A stretch of DNA of 64,000 bases from assembly GCF_016804325.1 (NCBI RefSeq), contig NZ_CP043627.1:2741001-2805000 (forward strand), in the 5' to 3' direction. The notes under the pieces were generated by a model. That model saw only the letters and a program-made list of their open reading frames with translations, was not told the DNA's origin and searched no databases. Position numbers and translations under genes: made by a program. Shown piece after piece: positions 16,424 to 25,214 of the stretch. The DNA comes from Methylobacterium aquaticum. Its GTDB lineage: Bacteria > Pseudomonadota > Alphaproteobacteria > Rhizobiales > Beijerinckiaceae. Within the stretch, counting starts at the first letter, position 1; each line of letters starts with the position of its first letter.

Positions 16424-16448
16424 GGCCGGCCGTGCGACAAGCCGGGTC

Positions 16449-17342
16449 ATGAGACCCGGCTCCCTCTCCCTCGACGCGTTCCTGGCCCGCCGCGCCGCCG
16501 ACAGGCGGCTGGCGCGGCTGACCCACGACATGCCGCTGCCGGAGGGGCGCGGGCTGGAATTCGGGCCCGGGGACAACCCCGTCCCCCTGCCCGCGGGCGT
16601 GCAGGTCGCCTATGTCGACCACGCCCTCGACGCCGGCGCCGGGCTGCCCGGCGCCGTGCCGATCGACCACGAATGGGCCGGATCGGGGTCGCTGGCCGCC
16701 GTTCTCGGCCGGGACGGCTACGACGTCGCCATCGCCGCGCAGGTCGCCCAGTACGTGCCGAACCTCCTCGGCTGGCTGCGCGGCATCCACGGGGTGCTGC
16801 GGGCCGGAGGCGTGCTCAACCTGTCGCTGCCGGACAAGCGCTACATGTTCGACGCCGCGCGGCCGGCGAGCACCCTGGCCGAGCTGGTCGAGGCGGACCT
16901 CCTCGGCCTCGTGCGGCCGAGCCCGCGCCAACTCTTCGGCCATGCCAGCGAGGTGCGGGCGGTGTCACCGGCGCAGATCTGGGCCGGCGAGGATCCGGTC
17001 GCGGCGCCGCGCCTGGCCGGCGCGACGGCCCTGACGCACGCCCATGCGGAGGCCTCGGCGGCGCTGGCCGACGGCCGTTACGTTCAGTGCCATTGCTGGG
17101 TGTTCACCCCGGAGGCGTTCCTGGACCTGGTGGCGGGGGCGACGCAGCTCGGATTGTTCCCGTTCGTGCTGAACCGGATCGGCGCGACGGAGGTGGGCGG
17201 GTTCGAGTTCTACGTCTCGATGCGGCGCGACGGCGAGGAGGATCCGGAGGCCCTGCGCCGGATGCAGGAAGGGGCGATCGACCATCTCGGCCGCATCCTC
17301 GCGCAGCAGCGCCGGACCGCGACGCTGCTGGCCGGCCGCTGA
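16449..17342 (+). CDS. SAM-dependent methyltransferase (type 11)
   Basis: This 297-residue Rossmann methyltransferase has motif I as LEFGPGDNPVP (residues 36-46) and an acidic VDHALDAG after the second strand. The YDVAIAAQVAQYVPNLLGWLRGIHGVLRAGG stretch is split by the family's usual helix and matches motifs II-III. The C-terminal region (YVQCHCWVFTPEAF) resembles methyltransferases found near sugar-transfer genes. It begins 26 bp after the M10-Hint gene on the same strand and is probably cotranscribed. The substrate is unknown; modification of an exported product is a guess from context. Confidence 0.8.
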   Translation: MRPGSLSLDAFLARRAADRRLARLTHDMPLPEGRGLEFGPGDNPVPLPAGVQVAYVDHALDAGAGLPGAVPIDHEWAGSGSLAAVLGRDGYDVAIAAQVAQYVPNLLGWLRGIHGVLRAGGVLNLSLPDKRYMFDAARPASTLAELVEADLLGLVRPSPRQLFGHASEVRAVSPAQIWAGEDPVAAPRLAGATALTHAHAEASAALADGRYVQCHCWVFTPEAFLDLVAGATQLGLFPFVLNRIGATEVGGFEFYVSMRRDGEEDPEALRRMQEGAIDHLGRILAQQRRTATLLAGR

Positions 17343-17444
17343 CCTTCCGGGCGGCGGGCGCCGAAAGGCCGCGCCGCCCGCGCCGGAACCCCGGCCGGTC
17401 GGGCCCCGTTCCCCGGTCTCCCGCTCCTCACCAGGAGGCGTTCC

Positions 17445-17717
17445 ATGCGTGCTCTCACGGTTCGGGTCTCGGTCGCGGCGGCCCTCGTTCTCGGGACGGC
17501 CGGCGCGGCGCTTGCCCGCAACAACGACAGCGGCAGCGGGCTCTCGCCCTATGCGGCGCTCAACGGCAACGACCGCTCGGCCGGCGTCAACAACGGCAAT
17601 TTCCGCAAGCCGCGCTACGACCCCTACCTGCGTGCCTACGGTCGTCCGCCGGCCGGCCACGAGTACGGCTACCGCCCGGCGCCGCCGCCCGGCTTTTATT
17701 ATGGTTATCCGTACTGA
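17445..17717 (+). CDS. Small secreted Tyr/Pro-rich protein
   Basis: A 90-residue protein starts at ATG 17445 with a strong AGGAGG site. A Sec signal peptide (VAAALVLGTAGAALA, cleavage before RNND) is followed by a polar, Asn/Gly-rich segment and a Tyr/Pro-rich tail (YGYRPAPPPGFYYGYPY). No catalytic motif is visible. Such short secreted proteins are common and unassigned in Methylobacterium-like genomes; an envelope or surface role is plausible but unproven. Confidence 0.75.
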   Translation: MRALTVRVSVAAALVLGTAGAALARNNDSGSGLSPYAALNGNDRSAGVNNGNFRKPRYDPYLRAYGRPPAGHEYGYRPAPPPGFYYGYPY

Positions 17718-17853
17718 CGCTCCGGCCCCTTGATCCGGCCGCCATTCCCGGCGACCAGAACCCGGCGGCCTCACGCCGCCGGGAGACGACGATGCCGACA
17801 TCACCCCGTGGCTCCTCGAGCCCGGCTGCCCATGCGCGGGCGGGAGCGAGGTC

Positions 17854-19200
17854 GTGAGCCTGCCGCCCGCCACCGCTTCGCGCCTCGAAGCCCTGCGCCG
17901 GGGCGACCTCGCCGGGACGCGGGAGCTGCGGCTTCCCGGCGGGCCGGACGGGCGCCTCTCCGAGATGCCGCCCGAGATCCTCGGCCTCGCCGACACGCTC
18001 GAATTCCTCGATCTCGGCCAGAACGACCTGACCGCGCTGCCCGCCGATCTCGGCCGCCTGCGCCGGCTCCGGGTGCTGTTCTGCTCCGGCAACCCCTTCG
18101 CGCGGCTGCCGCCGGTGCTCGGCGATTGCGCCGCCCTGAGCCAGGTCGGCTTTCGCGGCTGCGGCCTCGCCGAGGTGCCGGCGGAATCCCTGCCCCCGCA
18201 TCTGCGCTGGCTCACCCTCACCGACAACCGCATCGCCGCCCTACCCGCCTCCCTGGGCAACCGGCCGCTGCTGCAGAAGCTGATGCTGGCCGGCAACCGC
18301 CTGCGGGCCCTGCCGGAGAGCCTGGGACGCGCGCACAACCTCGAGCTCCTGCGCATCGCCGCCAACCGGTTCGAGGCCCTGCCCGCCTGCCTGACCGCCC
18401 TGCCGCGCCTCGCCTGGCTGTCCTGGGCCGGCAACCCGTTCGAGGACCGGGCGGCGCCGTCTTCGGTCGCGGCGACGCCTGTCGCCTGGCGCGATCTCGC
18501 GGTCGGCCCGCTCCTCGGCGAGGGCGCCTCCGGTCGGGTGATGCGGGCGGCGTGGCAGCCGGACGGCGCGGGCGAGGCGCGGCCCGTCGCCCTCAAGCTG
18601 TTCAAGGGCGCGATGACCAGCGACGGCCTGCCCGAGCGCGAGATGGCGGCCTGCCTGGCGGCGGGGGCACATCCGCATCTCACCGGCGGCCTCGGCCGCC
18701 TCGCCGACCATCCGGACGGCACGCAAGGATTGCTGATGCCGCTCCTGCCGGAGGGCTGGCGGGTGCTCGCCGGACCGCCGAGCCTGGAGAGCTGCAGCCG
18801 CGACGTCTACGACCCGGACCTTCGCCTGACGCGAGGGGCGGCCTTGCGCCTCGCCCGCGGGGTGGCGTCGGGCGCCGCCCACCTGCATGCGCGGGGCTTC
18901 GGCCACGGCGACCTCTACGCCCACAACGTCCTGTGGGACGGGACGGAGGGCGCGGCGGTGCTGAGCGATCTCGGGGCGGCCTCCGCCCTGCCCCCGGGAC
19001 CTGAGGGCGCGGTCCTGCAACGGCTCGACGTGCGGGCCTTCGGGCTGCTCCTCGGGGAGTTGGGGACAATCGCCCCCCTCGCCCACCCGGCCGTCGAGGC
19101 CCTGGCGCAGGCCTGCACCGGAGAGCCCGCTTCGCGCCCCGGCATGGCCGAGGTGCTGGATGCCCTCGACGACCTGATCGAGGAATCGGGGCCGGCCTGA
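17854..19200 (+). CDS. Leucine-rich-repeat protein kinase
   Basis: A 448-residue cytosolic protein joins two modules. Residues 35-200 contain six or seven leucine-rich repeats of the LPxxLGxLxxLxxLxxxxN type. From about residue 217 a protein kinase fold follows, with glycine loop LLGEGASGRV, ATP lysine in VALKLF, catalytic HGDLYAHNVL near residue 351 and metal-binding SDLGAAS near 371 (DLG in place of DFG; HGD in place of HRD). Both variants are tolerated in active atypical kinases. The GTG start at 17854 is the only one before the first repeat. It ends 18 bp from the convergent Mn-catalase gene. Substrates are unknown. Confidence 0.85.
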   Translation: MSLPPATASRLEALRRGDLAGTRELRLPGGPDGRLSEMPPEILGLADTLEFLDLGQNDLTALPADLGRLRRLRVLFCSGNPFARLPPVLGDCAALSQVGFRGCGLAEVPAESLPPHLRWLTLTDNRIAALPASLGNRPLLQKLMLAGNRLRALPESLGRAHNLELLRIAANRFEALPACLTALPRLAWLSWAGNPFEDRAAPSSVAATPVAWRDLAVGPLLGEGASGRVMRAAWQPDGAGEARPVALKLFKGAMTSDGLPEREMAACLAAGAHPHLTGGLGRLADHPDGTQGLLMPLLPEGWRVLAGPPSLESCSRDVYDPDLRLTRGAALRLARGVASGAAHLHARGFGHGDLYAHNVLWDGTEGAAVLSDLGAASALPPGPEGAVLQRLDVRAFGLLLGELGTIAPLAHPAVEALAQACTGEPASRPGMAEVLDALDDLIEESGPA

Positions 19201-19218
19201 CCGGCCCCGATCGTCATC

Positions 19219-20133
19219 TCAGCGGCTCTTCTTGTAGAGCTTGCCGGCGATCTCGAAGATCTCCTCCGGCTTGTAGTTCGGCGCGAAGGCGCCGTAATTG
19301 CCGTCGAGTTCCGGGATCTTGCCGCCCTCGGGCGCGCCGTCGACCACCTCCAGCTTGCCCGGCGGGTCGCCCGGCAACGCCACCTCGTCGTTCGACCACA
19401 CCCCGGCGGCCTCCGCATAATCCGGCGAGTTGAACCGGTAGAGCCGGCGGTGGCTGCCCTCCTGCAGGTATTTCTGGCATTCGGGGATGCGGTCGAGGTT
19501 GATGTTGGGCGTCGGCAGCATCTGCTCGATGGCGACCCCCGTGAGCTTCTTCAGCGCCAGCGCATAGGCGTGGGCATGCACCGAGCCGCGCACCAGCAGG
19601 TAGCCGCAGACCTCGCGCCCGGTCGGGTCCTTCAAGGTCTCGTAGACCCGGAGCTTGTGGATGCGCGCGCCGCATTCGAGGTGGAAGTTGTGCAGCAGGT
19701 CGATGATGATGTTCCCGGTCGTGGTGACCATGTCCATGTTCCACGACGCGCCGTTCGCGTTCATCGGCATCGCGCCGCCGCCGTTGCTGAGGAAGCTGCC
19801 GGCCAGCCGCACGTCCTGCATGTCGTGGAACGGCGCCTTCGACACGTCGACGTCCGGCGTCGGGTCGCCGGGGCCGTTGTTGAGCATCGACACGCCGGTC
19901 GAGACCAATTCGACATGGCCGAGCTCCTCCATGAAGATGCTCGAGACCAGGCTGTAGAACGGCCGCAGCTTGGACTTGTCGCGAAAGTTGAAGCTCTGGA
20001 ACATGTAGTTGCCGAGCGTCGACATCTCGCCGTACTTGCCGCCGAGCAGCTCCTGCAGGGCGGCGGCGGCATTCGGGTCGGGCCTCTTGGGCTGCGGCAG
20101 CTCGGCCTGCAGACGGTCGATCCTCATGAACAT
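19219..20133 (-). CDS. Manganese catalase
   Basis: This non-haem di-manganese catalase (304 residues) dismutates hydrogen peroxide. The ferritin-like four-helix core carries the expected ligands: Glu in GKYGEMSTLGNYMFQ, EELGH in the second helix, and Glu plus His in HNFHLECGARIHKL. The C-terminal 60 residues (from YAEAAGVWS) form the extended tail typical of the family. ATG 20133 has AAGGGG at good spacing; a second in-frame ATG is at 20127. It is monocistronic, convergent with the LRR-kinase and divergent from the coiled-coil gene. Together with the peroxidase at 38.5 kb it adds to peroxide defence. Confidence 0.93.
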   Translation of the reverse strand: MFMRIDRLQAELPQPKRPDPNAAAALQELLGGKYGEMSTLGNYMFQSFNFRDKSKLRPFYSLVSSIFMEELGHVELVSTGVSMLNNGPGDPTPDVDVSKAPFHDMQDVRLAGSFLSNGGGAMPMNANGASWNMDMVTTTGNIIIDLLHNFHLECGARIHKLRVYETLKDPTGREVCGYLLVRGSVHAHAYALALKKLTGVAIEQMLPTPNINLDRIPECQKYLQEGSHRRLYRFNSPDYAEAAGVWSNDEVALPGDPPGKLEVVDGAPEGGKIPELDGNYGAFAPNYKPEEIFEIAGKLYKKSR

Positions 20134-20351
20134 GGGCACGGCCCCTTCTTCGGCGGGATACTCCCCCGGTCCATCCGGTATAGTCCCGGGGGGCATCGGT
20201 TTGATCCATGATGGGTTCCCGCGCACCGGCGTGTCCGGGCGCATCGGTCGCAGGGGCGGATCCAGGCCGGAAGCCCGGGCCCTGGGGCATCCGCGCCGCA
20301 TCCTGGGGCAAAGTACGGGGAAGCGTGGCGGGAGGCGGGGGAAGCGGCGCA

Positions 20352-20951
20352 ATGGCGCTTGACCGCGGGGGGCCGGCGGGTGCCCCTTGGGGAATCGCCG
20401 CCCGGATCCCGGGCTTCCGGCGGATTTCCGACGATACGGACCCGATGGCCACCCCGTTCGACACCGGCACCATCCTGACCCTGCTTCGGCGCGCGACCGA
20501 GACGGTGCGCGCCACGACCGCCCGCGCCGTCGCGGCCGAGGCCCGGGCCGACCGGCTGAGCCGCGAGGTCGGCGCCCTGCTCGGCCGGGTCGAGGAGGCG
20601 TTGCGCGCCTCCGCCGCCGAGGCCGCGGAGTCCCGGCAAGCCGCGGAGGAGTCCCGCCGCGCTGCCGCCGAGGCGCAAGCCCAGGCCGCCGCCGAGGCAC
20701 AAAAGGCCGCCGCCGAGGCAAAGAAGGCCGCCGCGGCCGAGGGCCGCTTGTCCGCCGAGCGGGCCCGGGTGCGCCGGCTGGAGGAGCGCCTGGCCGAGGT
20801 GATCGCCGACACCCAGGCCGCCCGCGAGGCCGCCGCCGCCGCGGAAGCCGCCCGCGAGGCGGCGGAAGCCCGCCTCACCCGCATCCGCGCGGCGCTCATC
20901 GACGAGGCGGCGATGCCGCCCGAGACGGAGCGGCCGGCGGCCCTGCACTGA
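20352..20951 (+). CDS. Alanine/glutamate-rich coiled-coil protein
   Basis: From ATG 20352 (with GGGGAAG upstream) this encodes 199 residues; ATG 20445 would give 168. After a short variable start, nearly the whole protein is a heptad-like A/E/R-rich coiled coil (for example AEAQAQAAAEAQKAAAEAKK and RRLEERLAEVIADT). There is no signal peptide, membrane segment or catalytic motif. The composition resembles structural or scaffold coiled coils, but I do not recognise a family. It is divergent from the Mn-catalase gene, sharing a short upstream region. Confidence 0.6.
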   Translation: MALDRGGPAGAPWGIAARIPGFRRISDDTDPMATPFDTGTILTLLRRATETVRATTARAVAAEARADRLSREVGALLGRVEEALRASAAEAAESRQAAEESRRAAAEAQAQAAAEAQKAAAEAKKAAAAEGRLSAERARVRRLEERLAEVIADTQAAREAAAAAEAAREAAEARLTRIRAALIDEAAMPPETERPAALH

Positions 20952-20991
20952 GCGCCTGTTCGACCTGATCGACGATCCTGACACCCTCCTC

Positions 20992-21094
20992 GTCATTCCG
21001 GGGCCGCGACAGCGGAGCCCGGAATCCAGACACTCAGGAGTTCCAGGAGACAACGAAACGGTCTCCGCTTCATTCAACACCATCCGCGGTTCTG
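20992..21094. repeat. Left part of dispersed palindromic element, split by IS
   Basis: This reads GTCATTCCGGGGCCGCGACA onward to CCGCGGTTCTG. The reverse complement of 63031-63167 matches it almost base for base, including the internal ACAACGAAACGGTCTCCGC stretch. The matching right-hand part resumes at 22561. The original element was therefore about 138 bp and was interrupted by the IS110-type insertion. Confidence 0.85.
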
Positions 21095-21170
21095 ATGGTG
21101 TGGACGGCCCCCCGATCGGCATCAGTGTGCCAGAATGAGGTCGTTGGGATCTCATCCGAGGAGGCCGTCC

Positions 21171-22223
21171 ATGACCGAGGTTACCCGCATTGGGCTGGAT
21201 ACGTCCAAGGGAAGTTTTCAGCTGCACGGCGTCGATGCGTCCGAGGCTGTGGTCCTGAAGCAGAAGCTGACCCGGACCAAGATGCAGGAGTTCTTCGAGA
21301 AGCAGCCGGCCTGCCTGGTGGTGCTGGAGGCCTGTGCGGCGTCGCACGACTGGGCCCGCACGCTGGGGGCGATGGGCCACACGGTCCGGCTGATCGCTCC
21401 GCAATTGGTCAAGCCCTACGTGCTGCGCTCCAAGAACGACGCCCGGGACGCGGCAGCCCTGTGCGAGGCAGCCAGCCGGCCGCAGATGCGTTACGTGCCG
21501 GTCAAGACGCCCGAGCAGCAGGCCGCGCAGATGCTGGCGGGCCTGCGCGAGCAGCGGCTGAAGCGGCGCACCCAGATCAGCAACAGCCTGCGCGGCTACG
21601 CGGCCGAGTTCGGGCTCACGGTCCCGCAGGGTCTGGCCCATCTCGCGGACCTGGCGGAGCGCTTCGCGAAGGAGCCGGCAGTGCCGGACCTGGCCCGCAC
21701 GCTGTTTGCGGATCTATGGGAGGAGTACCAGGATGCTGACGAGCGGGTGCAAGAGGCTGACCGCCAGCTCAAGCTCTGGCAGCGGGAGAACACGACCTGC
21801 CAGCGGCTGAGCGAGGTGCCGGGGCTGGGTCCGGTCGCCTCGGCGTTGCTGGTGATGAAGACGCCCGATCCCGCGGCGTTCGACAGCGGCCGGGACTTCG
21901 CGGCGTGGCTGGGCCTGACGCCCAAGGACCACTCGACGGCGGGCCGCCAGCGGCTAGGCGGGATCACGCGAGCGGGTGACGAGCAGTTGCGCAGCGTGCT
22001 GGTGGCTGGCGCGATGGCGGTGTTGCGTCACCACAAGCCGGGCAGCGGCGGGCTGAAAGGCTGGCTGACGGGGCTTCTGGCACGCAAGCCGATGAAGGTG
22101 GTGGCGGTGGCGCTGGCCAACAAGCTGGCGCGGATTGCCTGGCGTCTTCTGGTGAGCGGGGGCTCGTACGACCCGGCCTGGGCCGGCGCTGCTGTGGGCG
22201 GGGCTGCGCCGGCCCAGGCCTGA
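21171..22223 (+). CDS. IS110-family transposase
   Basis: This 350-residue DEDD-type recombinase has an N-terminal RuvC-like domain carrying Asp in RIGLDTSK, Glu in VVLEACAASHDWAR and the Asp pair in KNDARDAAAL. The C-terminal transposase-20 domain includes the helix-hairpin-helix RLSEVPGLGPVASALL and AGRQRLGGITRAGD with the serine-containing segment that follows. ATG 21171 is preceded by GAGGAGG. The gene is full length and undisrupted, so the element is probably active. In this family the enzyme works with a structured guide (bridge/seek) RNA. Confidence 0.93.
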   Translation: MTEVTRIGLDTSKGSFQLHGVDASEAVVLKQKLTRTKMQEFFEKQPACLVVLEACAASHDWARTLGAMGHTVRLIAPQLVKPYVLRSKNDARDAAALCEAASRPQMRYVPVKTPEQQAAQMLAGLREQRLKRRTQISNSLRGYAAEFGLTVPQGLAHLADLAERFAKEPAVPDLARTLFADLWEEYQDADERVQEADRQLKLWQRENTTCQRLSEVPGLGPVASALLVMKTPDPAAFDSGRDFAAWLGLTPKDHSTAGRQRLGGITRAGDEQLRSVLVAGAMAVLRHHKPGSGGLKGWLTGLLARKPMKVVAVALANKLARIAWRLLVSGGSYDPAWAGAAVGGAAPAQA

Positions 22224-22559
22224 TCGGGGGTAGGATCTGATCGGGAGCAGGGCTTGGCAGTATAGCAGGGCCTGGCAGTCTTGTCGGCGAGGCGAGGTCA
22301 GCGCGGATTGAAGGAGTTTGGGAGCCGGTGAGGCGCCCGTGAGCTTGCAAGCAGAAGATGAGTGGTCGGCTACGCTGTCTGTGACGCGCGAAAAATCCGT
22401 GGAATCCAGGGGCCGTTCGAGGCCGTGTTTCTGATGGGAGAGCGTGTCGCGAACCACCATTTTGGCCGCGGCCCCAGGGCCGCACCAAGGCCGGACATAT
22501 GGATGCAACGCGAAAGCTTGGCCGGAATTTTCCGCTTGCGAGAAGGGGCCGTCCACATA
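22224..22559 (+). ncRNA. Probable bridge/seek RNA region of the IS
   Basis: The 335-bp segment between the transposase stop and the IS end has no credible gene. In IS1111-type elements the guide RNA that pairs with donor and target DNA is encoded here, downstream of the transposase. Stem-forming blocks are visible, for example GGCCGCGGCCCCAGGGCC near 22470 and the GGGGCCGTCCAC end. The exact RNA boundaries and target loop cannot be set by eye. The target would be expected to match the palindromic repeat around CGGTTCTGGATTCC. Confidence 0.45.
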
Positions 22560-22560
22560 T

Positions 22561-22595
22561 GGATTCCGGGCTCCGCTGCGCGGCCCCGGAATGAC
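22561..22595. repeat. Right part of the palindromic element interrupted by the IS
   Basis: GGATTCCGGGCTCCGCTGCG through CCCCGGAATGAC completes the element that begins at 20992. Its terminal AATGAC is the inverse of the GTCATT left end. The 22596-22760 stretch that follows holds nothing I recognise. Confidence 0.85.
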
Positions 22596-22760
22596 GCGAT
22601 GGGTTCGATATCTGTAGAGACCAATCAAGCAGTCTCTGAAGACCATCCGTCCACCCTGGATCGTCACTGTCGAGATGAAGGCCGCAGATCACCGCCACTG
22701 GCGGGCGTCCTTCCCCTATGCGACCCTAGCCGAGGCGTACGGGGTGACGGGCGGTCGTCG

Positions 22761-23104
22761 ATGACGGTGCTGTGGTGCAGGGACGGCCAGCTCATCCTCG
22801 ACGGCACCCGCGAGGAGCGCCGCCCGTTCGAGGCTGCCGACGCGGATTTTCTCAACGACCAGAGCGCCGCCTATACCAGGGCGCTGGCACTCCCAACCCC
22901 GGCCGGGACGCTTCTGGCGATCGGCAAGGTCCTGCACGACTGGCTCGACCGCAAGGATCTGCTGGCCTAGATCGTCGGCGCGAGCGGGCCGGTTTCCCTC
23001 GACCTCGCGGTGGCGGTGCGGCCCGGTGCTTCGGCGCGCTCGGCCGGCGCGAGACCGTCCCGGCCGCAGCGGCAATCGTCCGGCGGGCGCTGGTCGAGGC
23101 GTAG
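22761..23104 (+). pseudogene. Remnant of an unidentified gene
   Basis: ATG 22761 opens 69 codons (MTVLWCRDGQLILDGTREER to WLDRKDLLA) ending in TAG at 22968. The same frame continues past the stop with IVGASGPVSLDLAVAVRPG, which looks like a natural continuation of strand and helix. This suggests a nonsense or decayed version of a longer protein; the pattern WLD..GPVSLDLAV recalls the N-terminal part of some CHAT-domain proteins, but I cannot confirm this. From 23105 to the MFS gene stop at 23318 nothing is recognisable. Confidence 0.35.
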
Positions 23105-23317
23105 CAACGGGATCCGGAGGGCAGCGGTCGGCACTGGCACCTCGCCCGGGACCATCGGGGGCCGCTGGCAGCGGGAGGCTCTGCGCCAACGGCAATCCGC
23201 CGCATCCGCGACATCTCGGCGACAAGCCGTTCCTCGACCGCCAGCAGCAGGTGCCGGTGGCGGCCCCCGCCCTCCATGTCGGGAGGCGGCGGGAGGCGCA
23301 AGGCCCCCCGAACCCCC

Positions 23318-24778
23318 TCACCCCGCCTTCGACAACGGATCCGCGATACTCTCCAGCGACTTGCCCTCCGCATCGACCCCGAGCGTCCACTCCGTCACCG
23401 CGGCGATCACGAGCAGCAGGGCCGCCCCCGCATACCCCCCGGCGAGCGCCCAGTGCTGGCCGGATTCGATCAGGTGGGTGAACAACCACGGCGCCATCAC
23501 GCCGCCCGCACCCGTGCCCAGCGCGTAGAACACCGCGATGGCGAGCGCGCGGGTCTCCAGCGGGAAGATCTCGCTCGCCGTGAGGTAGGCGGAGCTTGCA
23601 GCCGCCGAGGCGACGAAGAAGATCGCGATCCAGGCGAAGGTCTGGGTCCAGGCGGTGAACAGGTCGAGGCCGAACACCACGGCCGTCGCCATCAGCAGCA
23701 GGCCACTGAGGGCGAAAGTGCCGGCGATCATCCGGCGCCGGCCGATCGTGTCGAAGAAGTGGCCGAGCAGCAGCGGCCCCAAAAAATTGCCGATGGCGAG
23801 CGGCACCAGGAACACGCCGGCCTTGTTCTCCGGCACGCCGTAGAATTTCGCCAGCACCAGCCCGTAGGTGAAGAACACCGCGTTGAACAGGAAGGCCTGG
23901 GCGATCATCAGCACCAGGGCCAGGATGCTGCGGCCGCGGTGCTTGTGGACCATCGACGAAAAAATCTCGCCGAAGCCGAAGCTCGTCTTCGGATGCACCT
24001 CCAGGATGCCCTCGGCCTTCGGGAGTTTTTGCCCCGTCTCGGCCTCGACCGTGCGCTCGATCTCCGCCACCGTGCGCTCGGCCTCGTCTTCCTGGCCATG
24101 GGTGACGAGCCAGCGCGGGCTCTCGGGCACGTAGCGGCGCAAGAACAGAATCCCGAGGCCGAGCACGCCGCCGATGCCGAAGCCGAGGCGCCAGCCGAAA
24201 TCCGGGTCGAGGAGGTTGGGATCGAGGAGCAGCAGCGAGGCCCCGGCGCCGGCCGCGGCGCCGAGCCAGAAGCTGCCGTTGACGATGAGGTCGACCCGGC
24301 CGCGATACTTGGCCGGGATCAGCTCGTCGATGGCCGAGTTGATCGCCGCGTATTCGCCGCCGATGCCGAGCCCGGTGACGAGGCGAAACAGCGCGAAGCT
24401 CCAGAAATCCCAGGCGAGCGCACTCGCGATGACGCCGCCGACATAGATCATCAGGGTAGCATAGAAGACGAGGCGGCGCCCGAACCGGTCGGTGAGCCAG
24501 CCGAACACCAGGGCGCCGACGACCGCGCCGACGACGTAGAACGAGGCCGAGGCACCGATCTGCTGGAGGGTGAGGCCGAGCGCCCGCTGGTCCTGCAGCA
24601 CCGGGCCGATCGCCCCGACGATGGTGACCTCGAGCCCGTCGAGCACCCAGGTGATGCCGAGCGCGACGACGAGGAGCAGGTGGAAGCGGCTCCAGGGCAG
24701 CCGGTCCATCCGGGCCGGTACGTCGCTGCGCACCACGCCCGTGCCGGCGTCCCGCGCCGTTCCCGCCGCTGCTGCCAC
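23318..24778 (-). CDS. MFS transporter, sugar-porter/AAHS-like
   Basis: This 486-residue transporter with twelve predicted helices is likely to move organic anions or sugars with protons. It carries two major-facilitator signatures: GWLTDRFGRRLV between helices 2 and 3, and GHFFDTIGRRRM in the second half. The first half also has GLGIGGEYAAINSAIDELIP and PAKYRGR, typical of sugar/metabolite porters, and the central loop is about 70 residues. GTG 24778 is chosen because GGGAGG lies seven bases upstream; ATG at RMDRLPW would shorten it by 25 residues. Its neighbours (remnants) give no clue to substrate. Confidence 0.85.
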   Translation of the reverse strand: MAAAAGTARDAGTGVVRSDVPARMDRLPWSRFHLLLVVALGITWVLDGLEVTIVGAIGPVLQDQRALGLTLQQIGASASFYVVGAVVGALVFGWLTDRFGRRLVFYATLMIYVGGVIASALAWDFWSFALFRLVTGLGIGGEYAAINSAIDELIPAKYRGRVDLIVNGSFWLGAAAGAGASLLLLDPNLLDPDFGWRLGFGIGGVLGLGILFLRRYVPESPRWLVTHGQEDEAERTVAEIERTVEAETGQKLPKAEGILEVHPKTSFGFGEIFSSMVHKHRGRSILALVLMIAQAFLFNAVFFTYGLVLAKFYGVPENKAGVFLVPLAIGNFLGPLLLGHFFDTIGRRRMIAGTFALSGLLLMATAVVFGLDLFTAWTQTFAWIAIFFVASAAASSAYLTASEIFPLETRALAIAVFYALGTGAGGVMAPWLFTHLIESGQHWALAGGYAGAALLLVIAAVTEWTLGVDAEGKSLESIADPLSKAG

Positions 24779-24859
24779 GTCGCATCCTCCCGGTTCATCC
24801 GTGGCAGGGAGAACAGCAGCGCGGCTTTTGCGTTCCGCCGGCGCCTCTTGCGGCCGCCC

Positions 24860-25208
24860 ATGCTCCGCATCGACCCCCGCGCCGCGGCCCTTTCGGCCTC
24901 GTCCTCGCACCGGGTGAGGCCTGCGCCGTCGGGGGCGGGCAAGAGCGTGCTGCTGCGCAGGATCGCCGATCTCGACCCGTCCGAGGGCCGGGTTCGCCGC
25001 GACGGGATCGACCGGGGGCGGTGCCGGCGCCGACCTGGCGGCGCTGGACGACCTGCCTCGCGGCGGAGGCCGGCTGGTGGGCCGAGACCCGCAAGCGGCG
25101 GCCGCGTCGCGGATCCTGTTCCTGCCGGCGGGGGCGAGCGGCCTCGGGGTGACGGCAGCGATCCTCACCGAGGCCCGGCACCGCCTGCGGCTGGACCGGC
25201 GGGCGTAA
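24860..25208 (+). pseudogene. Decayed ABC transporter ATP-binding protein (YbbL/FetA-like)
   Basis: The frame at 24860 begins LRIDPRAAALS and contains an intact-looking Walker A context, SGAGKSVLLRRIADLDPSEG. The reading frame is then broken: pieces resembling a W-R-R / AAEAGWWAETR helix (25030-25100) and a terminal ASRILFLPAG (25110-25135) appear in different frames. The signature motif and Walker B are missing. No permease gene remains beside it. This is a remnant of a gene for a small ATPase of the FetA/YbbL type. Confidence 0.65.
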
Positions 25209-25214
25209 GACCGA

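Larger units (their letters stand above)
21095..22559 (+). mobile_element. IS110-family (IS1111-like) insertion sequence
   Basis: Comparison with the uninterrupted repeat at 63031-63167 fixes the ends: repeat sequence stops after TTCTG at 21094 and resumes with GGATTCC at 22561. A TG dinucleotide occurs at both junctions (21093-21094 and 22560-22561), consistent with a shared core. Sub-terminal inverted repeats GTGGACGGCCCC (21100-21111) and GGGGCCGTCCAC (22545-22556) are perfect 12-mers, a feature of the IS1111 subgroup. The element carries one transposase gene and a long (about 335 bp) 3' non-coding end. There is no target duplication, as expected for this family. Confidence 0.88.
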
